Assembly: GCF_010093535.1 (NCBI RefSeq)
Contig: NW_022985179.1
Location: 252,395 to 316,394, forward strand
Direction of reading: 5' to 3'
Source of the DNA: Lindgomyces ingoldianus
Lineage: Eukaryota > Ascomycota > Dothideomycetes > Pleosporales > Lindgomycetaceae
DNA length: 64,000 bases
Shown: positions 43,760 to 55,900 of the stretch, in pieces
Layout of the letters: every line of letters begins with the position of its first letter
Position numbering within the stretch: the first letter of the stretch is position 1
Program-made: the position numbers and the translations under genes
The notes under the pieces: generated by a model
Databases searched by the model: none
The model's input: only the letters and a program-made list of their open reading frames with translations
Told to the model about the DNA's origin: nothing

Positions 43760-45000
43760 ACAACATAATTTAGATTCTAACATAGCCTATACTGCGCTAT
43801 TAGGATCTACAGAAGTTCTCACCTAAAGTAAAGCTGTTCTAGTAGAACAAATTAACTCTATCTAAGACAACATTAAGGAACTCTAGCAAATTAGTAATAA
43901 AGTTAGCAACTTACTAAAACTTAAGTAAGAGATAGCTAACCTTTATTAAAAAACTATAAGCTTGCAAAACCCCCTACCTTTAGTTAACTCTTACAAGACT
44001 AACACCTAAGCCTACTAGATACACAAACTATAAGTAGAACTAGCAAAAGTTTAGAACATTTTAACAAATAAAGCAAGCATTATAGCTAAAAAGGCTTTAA
44101 GACTAGCCCCTCTAAAGCCTTTTAAAAGATTGTTAAAGGACCTCTAACTATTCTTTACTAAATGCTACCTTTATATGCAATACAACAAAGAAGCATTTTA
44201 GACTAACATAGAAATAATCTCCTAAATAGGATTACACTTAAAAGGCCCCCCTATAATCTAGTTCTAACTCTACGCTAATAATTAGATAGACTTTAAAGCT
44301 AACAGCGCACTCTTTAACCCTAAAACTAAGGAAGTATTTAGTAGCGTTAAAAACTTTAAATTAGCCCTATTAGCCATCTACAGGACTCTAGACAAAAAAA
44401 GGATTGCAGCTAATAGACTAGACTACATAAGACAAGGTAGCAGACTAGTCTAAAACTATGCAGCACGCTTTAGAGAACAAATAGCCATCTGCAGATAGAA
44501 CAACTAGAAAGCCCTATGCTGCATGTTTTATAACAAACTAAACAACAAAGTAAAAGATAAGTTTATGCACATAGACTAACTAACTACTCTTAAAGATTAT
44601 ATTAAAAAAGCAATAACCTACAACAACTGTTATAAAGAACATAAAAGAAAAAAGAAATTAAAGGGAACCTTCTAAAGGCTAGAATTTATCCCTAAAAAAA
44701 AAGAACTTTTTTAATATAATAAAAAGCTAATAGACCTTAGTTATATAAAGCATATATAAAGCCCTCCCTTAAAAAAAAACTAAGTTCTAAGACGCAATAA
44801 GCCGCCTTTAATAAAGAAATAATAGAAGTAGTTAGAGGACAAGGCCTGCCTAAACTATAGAAAAGTAGGACACTTCTGCTAAAATTGCCTAAACTCCTAG
44901 AAAAGGGAGAATAAAAATACTACTATAATAATAAAAGCTATTACTGCTAAATATAGCCTTATAGATAAGAAGATATAAGAAAGACTAAATAACAGACTCT
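43760..45000 (+). pseudogene. A1 gag with CCHC knuckle
   Basis: Plus-strand reading with stops. The knuckle at ~44849-44890 reads ACLNYRKVGHFC-NCLN, a CX2CX4HX4C nucleocapsid motif with the second Cys changed to Tyr. Upstream, residues such as PLKPFKRLLKDL (44110-44150) and the CYLYMQYNKEAF stretch (44165-44200) belong to the capsid region and recur in A2 and, in reverse, in A3 at 63060-63200. Confidence 0.8.
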
Positions 45001-48000
45001 ACTAGTAATGTAAAGAAAACTATCCCTTAAACAATTGCTCTAAAGCGTATTAAGAAGTAGTTATTTAAAATTTTAGCAGCCTTAATATAGTGTTGCAGGA
45101 CCTTATAATCCTTAAAGAATATAAAGAAAAGACTTAGATCTAAGGATATATTATAAATGTTTAAAAAAAAGAAAAGCGTTTCTCTTTCTAAGACTAGACC
45201 CCTAGTACTTTAGTAAAAAAGCTTTCCTAATAATTTTAGGAATGCAAGTGCTAGAAGTGTAGATTATAACATAACTACCTAAGCAACTATATAGTCTTAC
45301 TTTACTAAATAAATATAAGTAATAACTACTTAATATTTAATATTATCTAGAGGATAGCTAAAGTTAAATATAATATTATAAATAAAAAAAAGCAATAGTA
45401 ATTTTTTACTAAGATTAGAAACTAAAAGCTAGAATAGCTAGGCAAACCTGCTAAGTTTAAAGTACCACAACTAGCACCTAAAAAACTAGAAACACTGCTT
45501 CTAAGCCTAGCAATCTCCTAAAAGGCTCTTGCAATACAACAGAACTATAAGTAATGTGTTCTTTGTAGAAGCAGTAATTATAACACTAACAGCTATTAAT
45601 AGAAAAATTATCCTGTACAATTAGTATAAATAAAAGAATACCTGCAGTAGACTTAGAAAAGTCCCCTTAACACGTTACATAGACCTAACAATTGTCTATA
45701 TCTCTAGTACTAATGCACGCGACAGTATTGCATTAAGCATTAGAACAACAAACATTAAGCAGGATAGTAGCCCACATAGAAAAGGAACTACAATAGTTGC
45801 CTATAGCAGGGAACAGCCTTAGCCTGCGAAACTACAAATTGCTACACTTATTAAACAGCCCCCCTTTATAAACAGGAAGGCTAGATAAAGTGTAATAAAT
45901 AAAACAACTGCAGGTTCTACTATTTCTAGTAGAAGGCAGCAAGAAAAGAAGACTATCTAACGTCACATTACCTAGTTAAAAATTATAAATATAAAGCAAC
46001 TAACTGCTATAATTGCAAACATTAAATTTACAAAAAAAAAAAGCATAAGTTTAATAATAACTTATAAGATATTAATCTTTATCCCCTTTTAAATAAAGAA
46101 GTTAAACATAATATATTAGTAGTAATTATAGTAAGGTAAGGGGCAGGACACAGCCTAACAACCACCTTTATGTATAAAGGATGGCCTAGGCTAGCCCTTA
46201 TAGACAGCAGATGCACCTTTACTGCTATAAATAAGAATTAAGTAGACAAGCAAGGCATACTATTCTACATAAAAAAAAACCTGTTTAAGGTAACTCTTAC
46301 TAACACATTATTAATTAAGTACAGCAGAGGATAGATTAACCTAGAAACCTATAAAAAAGACCTTAAAACCCCTAACATAAAAGATTAAAGATTTATAAAC
46401 ATACTTAAACTAAAAGGCAAATACAATGCAATCCTAGGCTATAACTAGCTTAGAACTTACAATCCTGTAATTAATTAGAGAACTATAACTATAGAAACCC
46501 CTAATAACCACGCACGCATAACCTGGTCAGCATGCTACAACAACAGATGCCTAGTCTATAAATAAGCTAAGCAGAGTAGCAGTTACTACCCTAAGAAAAA
46601 GAAGCCTTAGAAATTCCTTTACTAAGAGCTAAAAGCTTAAGTAATAAAAATAATAAAAGAAAAACTTAAGAAAGTCTCTTATAAAAAAATTAAAGCAGAT
46701 AAGGACATAGAATAAATTAGTGTTATACAAGTCTAAAAAGAAGGTTAAATTCCGCCTAAATACAAAGACTACAAAGACATGTTTAAAACACTAGAAGACC
46801 CTAGAGAACTACTACCGCACTAGCCTTAGGACTACACTATTAACCTAATAAAAGATTACAACCTAAAGACGCACAGGCTCTGCCCCTTAACTAGGGCACA
46901 GAAGAAGGCCCTATAAGAGTATGTTAACAGGATGTTAGCACAAGGCTACATCTAGAAAAGCCACAGCCCTATAGCGTTAGCAGTAGTCTTTGCAAAGAAG
47001 AAAGAAGAAAAGATCTAAGTCTATTAAGACTATAGAACCCTAAACAACAACATAGTCTAAGACTAGTTCCCCCTACTAATTATACAAAACATTATAAACT
47101 AATTAAAAGGAACTTAGTACTTTACAAAGTTTAATGTACAAGACAGATTTAACAAAATAAAAATATAGAAAGAAGATAAGTAGCTTATAGTATTTAGGAC
47201 CCTATAGAGACTCTATAAGCTACTAGTAATACTGTTTAGCTTAATAAATGCCTTAGCAACCTTCTAGTAAATTATTAATACTGCTCTTAACCCTTATCTA
47301 GATGTCTTTACTCTAGTGTATTTAAATAATGTCCTTATCTATTTAAGAGATACCCTAGAAGATTATGTATAGAAGGTATAAAAAGTTTTAGAATAGCTTA
47401 GAAAGTACAGACTTTACCTGCAGCTCTTTAAATATAAGTTTTATGTTACTAAAACAGAATACTTAGGATTTATAATTAATAAAAAAGAAATAAAAATTAA
47501 CTTAGCTAAAGTATAAAAAGTACTAAAGTAGCTAGAACCTATAACAGTTAAGAAAGTAAAAGGATTCCTTAGACTATTAGGCTATGTTAGACAAATAATT
47601 AAGGACTATTTAAAAATTGCTATACTATTAATAAATGCTATAACTAAGAAGCAGGCAATAGTAAAGTTTATCTAGACCCTTAAAATAAACAAAGCATTTA
47701 TAACGCTAAAACAAGCTATAACAGACAAACTAGTATTAAGAATGTATAACCTATAATTAGAAATAAAGATCCACACAGACGCATCCCTTAGAGCTAGCAG
47801 AGCTGCGTTATACTAAAAGCAGAAAGACAGAAAATAGCACCTAGTCGCGTACCACTCCGCCAAGTTCTTAGGTCTAGAAGCAGGCTACAGCATACCTAAC
47901 AAAGAGCTAAAAGCAATATTAAATGCTGTAAGAGTATAGGCCATAGAGCTACATAAGATAGCAAAGCTATTTAATATTATAACTAACTATGCAAACTTAG

Positions 48001-49623
48001 TTATGTTTTTGTTAGTAAAGAAACTATTACTAATGCACATAAAATAAGTAATAGAACTTGCATAGTTTAACTGCATTATTAAGCACGTGCCTAGAGCTTA
48101 AAACTAGTAGGCTAACGCTCTTAGCTAAAGACTAGACTACTTTAATAGAGAAAAAAAGGGAACTAAAGAATTTACACTTTTTAAAGAAACTAATAAAAGA
48201 TAGATCTATAACAGACCTTAGCCTATAAAAGAATTTTATATGCTTATAGCTAGTAAGTAAGAATAGAAGAACTTAATTAAAGAATATTATAAATCCCTAA
48301 TGTTTAGACACCTAGGAATAGGCACCCTCTAGAAAAAACTAAGAGCTGCTATACTACAACAGATACTAAAAATTAAGCAACTATGCATAGAGGTGCTTAG
48401 AGAATGCAATACCTGTAATAAGAATAACCTATAAAGGCATAAAGCCTATAGACATCTCTAACTAATTAAAGCACTAAAGCTACTATAGACAATAATTACA
48501 ATAGACTTTATCACAGAATTACCCCTGTCTAAAGAACTAGGGACAGACAGGATGTGCAACATAATTACAGTGGCCCTAGATAAAACTACTAAGTATCTAC
48601 ACACCTAGCCCTTAGAAAAAATAATAATAGCTAAAAAATTTATCTATAAATTAAAATAAAATATAATATTAGTATATAAATGCTCTAGGATTATTATCTT
48701 TAATTAAGATAAGCTATTTACTAGCAGCTTCTAGAAAGCAGCAATGCAACACCTTAGCATAGCACACAAGCTATTAACAGCCTATCACCTGCAGACAGAC
48801 AGACAGACTAAAAGGGCAAATACAGAAATAGAAAAATACTTAAGAAAGTACATTTCCTACACTTAGAATAACTAGCTAGAATAGCTTCCTATAGCGTAGT
48901 TAGCAATTAATAACGTAGAATTAGCCATAACAAAAAAAACGCTATATAAGGCTAATTTTAGATATAACCTGTACTTTATATTGCACAGAAATTAACCTAC
49001 AGACCTACAAGAATTAATAGATTAGCTAATAGACTTACATTAAATACATAAAAAGTTAGCTGTTAAAGCAAAGTCTAGCAGAGCAATAATAAAAAGGTAC
49101 GCAAACAAATCACAGCAACTAGGACTAGAAATTTACCTAGAAGACCACGTATATCTTAACACTAAGAACCTTAAAATACCTAGACCTTCTAGGAAGCTAG
49201 CAGAAAAAAGAATAGGACTATATAAAGTCCTCTAGACCTAACAAGACAACTGCAAGCTTAAGCTTCCCCTACATATAAAGATACACCTGTGGTTCTACGT
49301 CTTTAGATTAGAAAAAGCACTTAAAGAGATCCCTCTATCTACTTAAAAATAAGAAGATAAAGAAGTAGAATATAAAGTTAAACACATTATTAGTAACTAA
49401 AAGAACTAAAAAGAATTTCTAGTAAAATATAAAAGGTAGCTTACTAGTAAAAACACATAGAAACTAGCTAAGAATTTAAAAAACGCGCAGCTGTTAGTAT
49501 AAAGGTACCTTTAGGCTTGTCTAAAAGAAACTAGCTAGGCAACAAAGCACCTATATTAAAAGGAACAGCTATGTTATTACTAGATAGCAGCAGCCTTTAA
49601 AAACAAGTCCTAGCTAACAATAG
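45000..49623 (+). pseudogene. A1 pol: protease, RT, RNase H, integrase
   Basis: Protease active site ALIDSRCTF near 46195 (Gly of DSG changed to Arg). RT: VVFAKKKEEKI-VY-DY-TLNNN near 46980-47055 and the catalytic block VYLNNVLIY at 47316-47342 (YLDD to YLNN). RNase H: IHTDASLRASRAALY near 47770. Integrase: a zinc domain with CNTCNKNN near 48408, ITIDFITELPLS near 48490-48535, NQDKLFTS near 48700 and LQTDRQTKRANTEIEKYLRKYI near 48795-48855. Trp codons are almost all TAG/TAA while Gln codons are kept. Confidence 0.88.
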
Positions 49624-50034
49624 TTAAGAAGAAGAACAGCCCTTTGCTTTAGCCTTAAGAGCTTTTATCTTGTTTAAGAAAGATAAATCCCTTTCTAGGT
49701 ACTTTACGCAATAAGCCTCTAGTAAATCTAATAATTTTTAGATATAATCCTGTCTAGAACGCTCCCTATCTATTGCCCCTAACATCTTCTCTTGTAAGCA
49801 GAGCTGTTTCTAGGCTTAAGCCTGTTGCTTATCCTGCAACACGCAGTTCTAGGCTTATAAGGCCTTAGCCTTCTAAAGAAGCGTTTCTCTCTTCTTCTCT
49901 AAATAATTTTATGTAGCATTAGAAACAAAAGTGTTGCATCTGCTATGCTTTTTTACACATTTAATACACTTGTCTAAAGACAAAGTTAACACATAAGACA
50001 ACTCTAAAGATTAGCAAGTGCTACAGGGCTTTAT
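49624..50034 (-). pseudogene. Antisense ORF of Gypsy A1: Cys-rich, coiled-coil-like protein
   Basis: 411 bp, exactly 137 codons, opposite to pol. The start codon is now ATA at 50034 (G-to-A of ATG, preceded by AAG as in A' and D); stop TAA at 49624-49626. The N-terminus reads KPCSTCQSLELS, then LSLDKCIKCVKKHSRCN: all five Cys of the pattern CX2C-X15-CX2C-X6-C are intact here. A Gln/Lys/Leu-rich helical tail follows (EKKRETLL, ALQAQNCVLQDKQQAQ, KYLERDLSFLNKIKALKAK). Every in-frame stop is TAA/TAG where Gln would fit. The CX2CX6C block is like half of a fungal Zn2Cys6 cluster; role unknown. Confidence 0.78.
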
Positions 50035-50233
50035 CTTTGTCTAGCAAAGAGAATTAAAACAATAGGCAACATAAAAATAATAGAAAGGACAAGACTAATA
50101 AGCTATTTAGTATAAGATAGATAAATATTAAAAAAGCCTTTTAGTAAGTAGGCGCCTACTTTATAAATAAACCCTTACTAACACAGCTGTGTGAGCAGAG
50201 CGGCGAGGACGCTGCTAGGGAGAGGGGGCAGCG

Positions 50234-50826
50234 TGTTACAGTCTACAGTTAGACTAGCGTAACCCCACTAACAGTGCTCCACAATCTGGCTAAATTAGGG
50301 CAGGGCTCGCTTACAGACTAATTAGAGGATGCAGAGACAGCGCAGCTGCCTAAGATTATAGAAGAATGCTCTGTCTAATAAGAAGACAGGCTACAAGTCT
50401 AGAGAGTCTAAGGGAGCTTATAGGAGCCCCTCTTAGTAGGCTACTATAAACTCCCCCTAACTCCTCTTAGCACTCCTACACATGTATATAGTTCCTACAT
50501 TAAACAACCTTTAGAAGGTGTGTTTAATGTTTAGTTTATTCTCTACATAGACTAAGTAGCATTTAGCTTTTTAAAAAGCTGCAATACTATTTGTATATCT
50601 TACACTATATATACCTCTAACCCTGTCTAACAGGACTATTTAACCCTAGCCTCCCTACTGCCGCACATAGGGCAAACCACAATCTAGTCACTCTCCCTCC
50701 CTCCATTAGCCCAATAGCCTGTACGTAGGACTGTACACCCTACCGGATTGGCCTCTACTATCCGTCCTACTACCCCCCTAGGAACATCATAAGACCCGAG
50801 TGCTTCCCGAAGCAAGGATTGTAACA
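50234..50826 (+). repeat. A1 3' LTR
   Basis: 593 bp, TGTTACAGTCTACAG...GGATTGTAACA; inner left end mutated, outer right end (from ~50700) intact with CCCGAGTGCTTCCCGAAG kept. Confidence 0.93.
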
Positions 50827-50831
50827 TTAGT

Positions 50832-51127
50832 ACAGTAGGCCCCCCCCTATAGTTAATTTAAACTAGAGCAGCAGCGCTCCTAGCTTAGAGCTCTTTAATA
50901 AAGTGTAATAATTTAATTATTACTTAGTGTTATTTTTATAGTTGCCTAGCCTAACTAGGGCTTTAAGGCAGATAGCTATTATTAATAAACTAAGGCTTAG
51001 CCTAGTTGTACTAGCAGATCTGTCTAAGTAAGGGTTAGTTAGCAGATTAAGCTCTTAGAGCTAACTGCATAGTAGACTTAGATATTATGTTGCTGTCCTT
51101 TAGCTAAATAAAATAATCTTAGTGTAA
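50832..51127 (-). other. B2 5' leader / gag start, right of A1
   Basis: Continuation of B2 interrupted by A1; matches B1 14030-14328. No separate gene. Confidence 0.8.
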
Positions 51128-51568
51128 TATAATAATAAGCACTATCTCTACTACTATATAGAGCTAAGGAAGTAAGGCAGAGTAGGTTAGCTTTATTTTA
51201 GCTACACTAAGATAGAGAGGAGAAAGGGAGCTTTAAGGGCAGCTCTATAGAAGAAGTGCTCACAGCGCTAAGGCGCTAGCAAGGACGCTAGCGCTAAGCA
51301 AACTAATAGCGTTGCGCCAGTCGCACCCTCTATATCCTAATTGGCTGCACGGGCAGCTCGTCATGTGACGCGCGACAGAGCTCTCTGCGTAGGACCGTCA
51401 CATGTTTCTTATTAAACAAGGCATTTATTTATCTGCTAAGATATCTATGCTTAGTCTATCCCCTCTAGTTTAATTAGTTGCTAGAATGTAAATAGGTCCT
51501 AGGCTAATTTACTAAGACTTTAAAGCACCCTTAATAGAGTTACGCTAGTCTAACTGTAGACTGTAACA

Positions 51569-51817
51569 CGTAGGCTCCCCTCTCTAGCAGCGTTCTTACT
51601 ACTCTACTTACACTGTTATGTTAGTTAGAAACTGTTTATTAAGTAAGTGCCTACTTTTTTAAAGGTATTTTTTATGTCTAACCCTTTTATGCTAAATAAT
51701 AGCTTACTAGCCTTACTTAACTTATTATTTTTGTGCTTCTTATTATCTTAATCTACTTTACTATATAAAGATACGTCTTTATAGTCTCTATTATTTGTCT
51801 AGGTCTTCTTACATACT
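51569..51817 (-). other. A3 internal 3' end with start of its antisense ORF region
   Basis: Begins with the pyrimidine complement of the polypurine tract (GGCTCCCCTCTCTAGCAGC), as on the 3' side of A1 and A'. It ends at C3 before the Cys block of the antisense ORF. Confidence 0.65.
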
Positions 51818-52327
51818 TGTAACGGCACAGGCAAGACAATGGGTCCAAATGCGGTGGGAATCCACTCAGAGGCATATGGGAGTGCGCGGGGACTTAGAAC
51901 CTAGGAAATGCTATTAACACCTATAGGCCTTGTACAAAAGAATATTAGAAAACTACTAAGCTAGCTAAGAGAAGAGGTGCGACTAAATACTTAGGGTAGA
52001 ATAGGGGTAACTGCAGGGGACAGAATTAAGTTATAGTTAGAGCTGATATAGGGACCCTTTAGATAGGTTCTAAGCAACCTAAAATAGAATAATTTATAAG
52101 AATTGTTACACTACCCCATCTCTATAAGCTAATAGTCCTTATCTATAGTGTTTAAAAAGTATTTAAAACTAATTTAAAACTAATTTAAATAGGATATAAT
52201 AAGTATAACTATCTTAACTAAAATTTCTTATTACTAAGAAATTAACTAAAAACCTAATACTAATATAATACCTTTATTATAATGTTTTTATTTAGTAGTA
52301 ACTAGTAGTGTAGTTATTATTAATATA
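51818..52327 (-). mobile_element. C3: LTR and start of internal region, rest lost
   Basis: LTR 51818-52110 (293 bp, TGTAACGGCACAGGC...ATTGTTACA), followed by ~35 bp similar to the C internal start and ~180 bp of unassigned AT-rich DNA. The right part and right LTR are absent; the sequence passes into a palindromic Fot1-like element and then into A3 gag. Confidence 0.7.
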
Positions 52328-52333
52328 ACGTAC

Positions 52334-52935
52334 TGTTACGGTCTATGGTTGGACCAGCGTAACTCCACCCGTGGTGCTCCACAATCTGGTCGGGTTGGAG
52401 CAGGGCTCGCTTACGAACCAGTCGGAGGACACAGAGGCAGTGCAGCTGCCTGCAGTAATAGAGGAGTGTGTTATCTAATAGGGAAACAGGACACAGGTTC
52501 TAACAAATCCTAGCAAGCTAAGCAAGTTAGGACAAGTTAGCAAAGCAGCTAACTTAGGGAACTTACTAAACTCGCCTTAGCGCCCTTTGCACATGTATAT
52601 AGTCCCTACATTAAACAACCTTTAGAAGATGTGTTTAATGTTTAGTTTATCTCTTATATAAACTAAGTAGCATTTAGCTTTCTAAAGAGCTGTAATACTA
52701 TTTATATATCTTACACTATATATACCTCTAACTCTGTCTAACAGGACTGTTTAACCCTAGCTACTATACTACTGTATAAAGGGCAAACTACAATCTAGTT
52801 ACTCTACCTCTCTCTAGTAGCCTAATAGCCTCTAAGTAGGACTGTACACCCTGCTGTTAGCCTCTAACACCTGTTCTACCCCTTACCTAGGAATATTATT
52901 AACCTAAGTGCTTTTATAAAGCAAAGATTATAACA
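52334..52935 (+). repeat. A2 5' LTR
   Basis: 602 bp, TGTTACGGTCTATGGTTGG...GATTATAACA; outer end intact, inner end mutated. Confidence 0.92.
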
Positions 52936-52959
52936 TTAAACACTGCTTTTTTAAAAAAA

Positions 52960-55900
52960 GTATAAATCCTACACAACACATCTTAGATTCTAATATAGCC
53001 TACACAGCTCTATTAGAATCTATAGAAGTTCTTACCTAAAGTAAAGCTATTTTAGTAGAACAGATTAATATAATTTAAGATAACATAAAAAAACTCTAGT
53101 AAATTAGTAATAAAATAAATAAACTAGTAAACTTTTAAGAAGAAGTTAAAAACTTTTACTAGAAAGTAGTAGAATTTAATAACTCTTTATTACCTACAAA
53201 CCCTTAGTAAGCTACTAGCTCTGCGCACTAGATACACGCACTACAGGTAGAGCTAGCTAAACTCTAAAATATCTTAACTAAGAAAGTAAGTATTATAGCT
53301 AAGAAGACTTTAAGACTAGCTCTTTTAAAGCCTTTTAAAGAATTACTAAAGGACCTTTACTTTTTCTTTACTAGATGCTACTTTTACATATAATACAACA
53401 AAGGAGCATTTTAAACAGATGCAGAAATAATATCTTAGATAAAACTACACCTAAAAGGCCTTTTTATAATTTAGTTTTAACTACACATAAATAATTAAAT
53501 AGACTTTAGAGCTAATAGCATAACACTTACTTCTAAAATAAAAGAGATATTTAGTAGTGTTAAAGCTTTTAAAGATGCTCTAATAGCTATTTATAAAACT
53601 ATAGATAAATAGAAAATTGCAGCTAATAAACTAGACACCCTTAGATAAGGTAATAGTAAAGCCTAGGACTATGCAGTGCGCTTTAGAGAACAGCTAGCTA
53701 TCTACAAATAGATAAATTAAAAGGCCCTTTACTGCATGTTCTATAACAGGCTAAGCAACATAATAAAAAATAAATTTATGCATAATAATAAACTAACTAC
53801 TCTTAAAAGCTTTATTATATAAGTAATAACTTATAATAATTATTATAAAAAGTATAAAAAAGAAAAAATGTAAAAAGAAACTTCTTAGAAACTAAAGTTT
53901 GTTCTTAGAAAAAAGAAGTCTCTTTAGTATAATAAAAAACTAATAAACCTTAGTTATATAAAGCATATATAAAGCCTTCTTTTAAAGAAAAACTAAGTTC
54001 TAGGATGTAATAAGCTGCCTTTAATAAAAAAAATAAAAGTAGTTAAAGAATAAGGCCTACCTAAACTATAAAAAAGTAGAACATTTCTGCTAAAATTGCC
54101 TAGACTTCTAGAAGGGGGAGAATAAAGATACTACTATAATAGTAAAAGCTATTACTGCTAAATATAGCCTTATAAAAGAGAAAATATTAGAAAAATTAAA
54201 TAAAGAACTTTGCTAGTAATATAAAGAAAACTATTTTTTAAAAAACTACTTTAAAGTGTATTAGAAAGTAGTTATTTAAAACTTTAGTAGCTTAAATAAA
54301 GTGTTGCAGGACTTTATAATTTTTAAAAAATATAAAAAAGAAACTTAGATCTAAGGATACATTATAAATATCTAAAAAAGAGAGAAATAGTTTTCTCTTT
54401 GTAATTAGACTTTTAGCACTTTAGTAAAAAAGCTTTCTAAATAGTTCTAGAAATATAAATGCTAAAAGTGTAGTTTATAACATAACTACCCTAATAAATA
54501 TATAGTTATGCTTTATTAAATAAACATTAGTAATAACTACCTTATGTTTAACATAATATAATAAATAGCTAAAGTTAAATATAACATTATAGATAATAAA
54601 GAATAATAGCAGTTTTTTACTAGGATCTAAGATTAGAAACTAGAAGGACTAGGTAGACCTGCTAGGTTTAAAGTTCTAAAGCTAGTATTTAAAAAACCTA
54701 AGACACTGCTTCTAGGCCTTATAATTAGCAGAAAGGCTTTTATAATGCAACAGAACTATAGCTAGTATGTACTCTGTAGAAGTAACGCCTATAGCACTAA
54801 TAATTACTAGTAGAAAGGACACCCTGTACAGGTAGTATAAATAAGAGAATACCTTTAGTAGACTTAAGACAGTTCTTTTAACACCTTACATAGACCTAAC
54901 AATTATCTATACCTTTAGTACTAGTGTACACAACAGTATTGCACTAAACACTAGGACAATAAATACTAGGCAGGCTAGTAGCCTACATAGGAGAAGAACT
55001 ATAACAGATGCCTATAGCAGGGAATAGCCTTAGCCTGCAAAACAACAAACTGCTACACCTATTAGACAGCCTTTTTTTATAAATAAAAAAAGTAGCTAGA
55101 CTATAAAAACAAGAACAACTGTAAGTTCTATTACTTTTAATAAAAAGCAGTAAGAAAGAAAGACTATCTAACATTACACTACTTAATAGAAAATTATAAG
55201 TGTAAAGTAGCTAACTGCTGCAATAGAGAGCACTAGATTTATAAAAAAAAAATTTAATAACAACTTATAAAACATTAATTTTTACTCTTTAAAAGATAAA
55301 AAAGTTCTTTATAATATATTAGTCTTAGTTGTAGTAAAATAAGGTGTAGAATATAGTCTAACTATAACCTTTACATTTAAGGGACAGTTAGAACTAGCCC
55401 TAGTTAACAGTAAATGTACCTTTACTATAATAGATAAAGACTAGGTAGATAAATAAAACATTTTATTTTAAATTAAAAAAGATTTATTTAAGGTAACTCT
55501 TACTAACGCATTCTTAATTAAGTACAGCAAAGAATAGATTAATTTAGAAATGTATAAAGAAAGCTTTATAACTTTAAATACTAAAAATTAGAAATCTATA
55601 AGTATACTCTTACTAAAAGGAAAGTATAATGTAATTTTAGAATATAACTAGCTAAAAACACATAACTTTGCTATTAATTAGAGAATAATAACTATAAAAA
55701 GCTTAGATAACTATATAGGCATAACCTAGTTAGCATGCTATAATAACTTATACTTAGTCTATAAATAAGTAAAGCAAGGTAGTAGTTACTACCCTAAGAA
55801 AAAGAAGCTTTAAAAGTTCCTCTGCTAAGAACTAGAAGCATAGGCAGTTAAAATAATAAAAGAAGAACTTAAAGAAGTCTTTTATAAGAAAATAGAGGCT

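Larger units (their letters stand above)
43132..50826 (+). mobile_element. Full-length Ty3/Gypsy element A1
   Basis: 593-bp LTRs at 43132-43724 and 50234-50826, exact target duplication TTAGT at 43127-43131 and 50827-50831, total 7695 bp. Polypurine tract AGGGAGAGGGGGC at ~50217-50229. Order gag, protease, RT, RNase H, integrase on the plus strand, plus an antisense ORF before the 3' LTR. It is the youngest element of this stack (inserted in B2, which is in A3). Changes are mostly G-to-A on its sense strand. Confidence 0.95.
37134..51402 (-). mobile_element. Ty3/Gypsy chromovirus-type element B2, split by A1
   Basis: LTRs 37134-37398 (265 bp) and 51128-51402 (275 bp), exact target duplication TGTTT. 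Without A1 and its TTAGT duplication it is ~6.57 kb, equal to B1. Minus-strand coding order as in B1, including chromodomain text near 37560-37770, RT/RNase H near 39500-40450 and a CCHC knuckle near 41580-41640. A1 sits near its gag start. Confidence 0.92.
36694..51568 (-). repeat. 3' LTR of Gypsy A3, split by B2
   Basis: Parts 36694-37133 and 51408-51568 (601 bp together), TGTTACAATCCTTGC...GACTGTAACA. Same subfamily as the A' LTR. The outer left ~170 bp are unmutated. The TGTTT duplication of B2 lies at 37129-37133 and 51403-51407. Confidence 0.82.
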
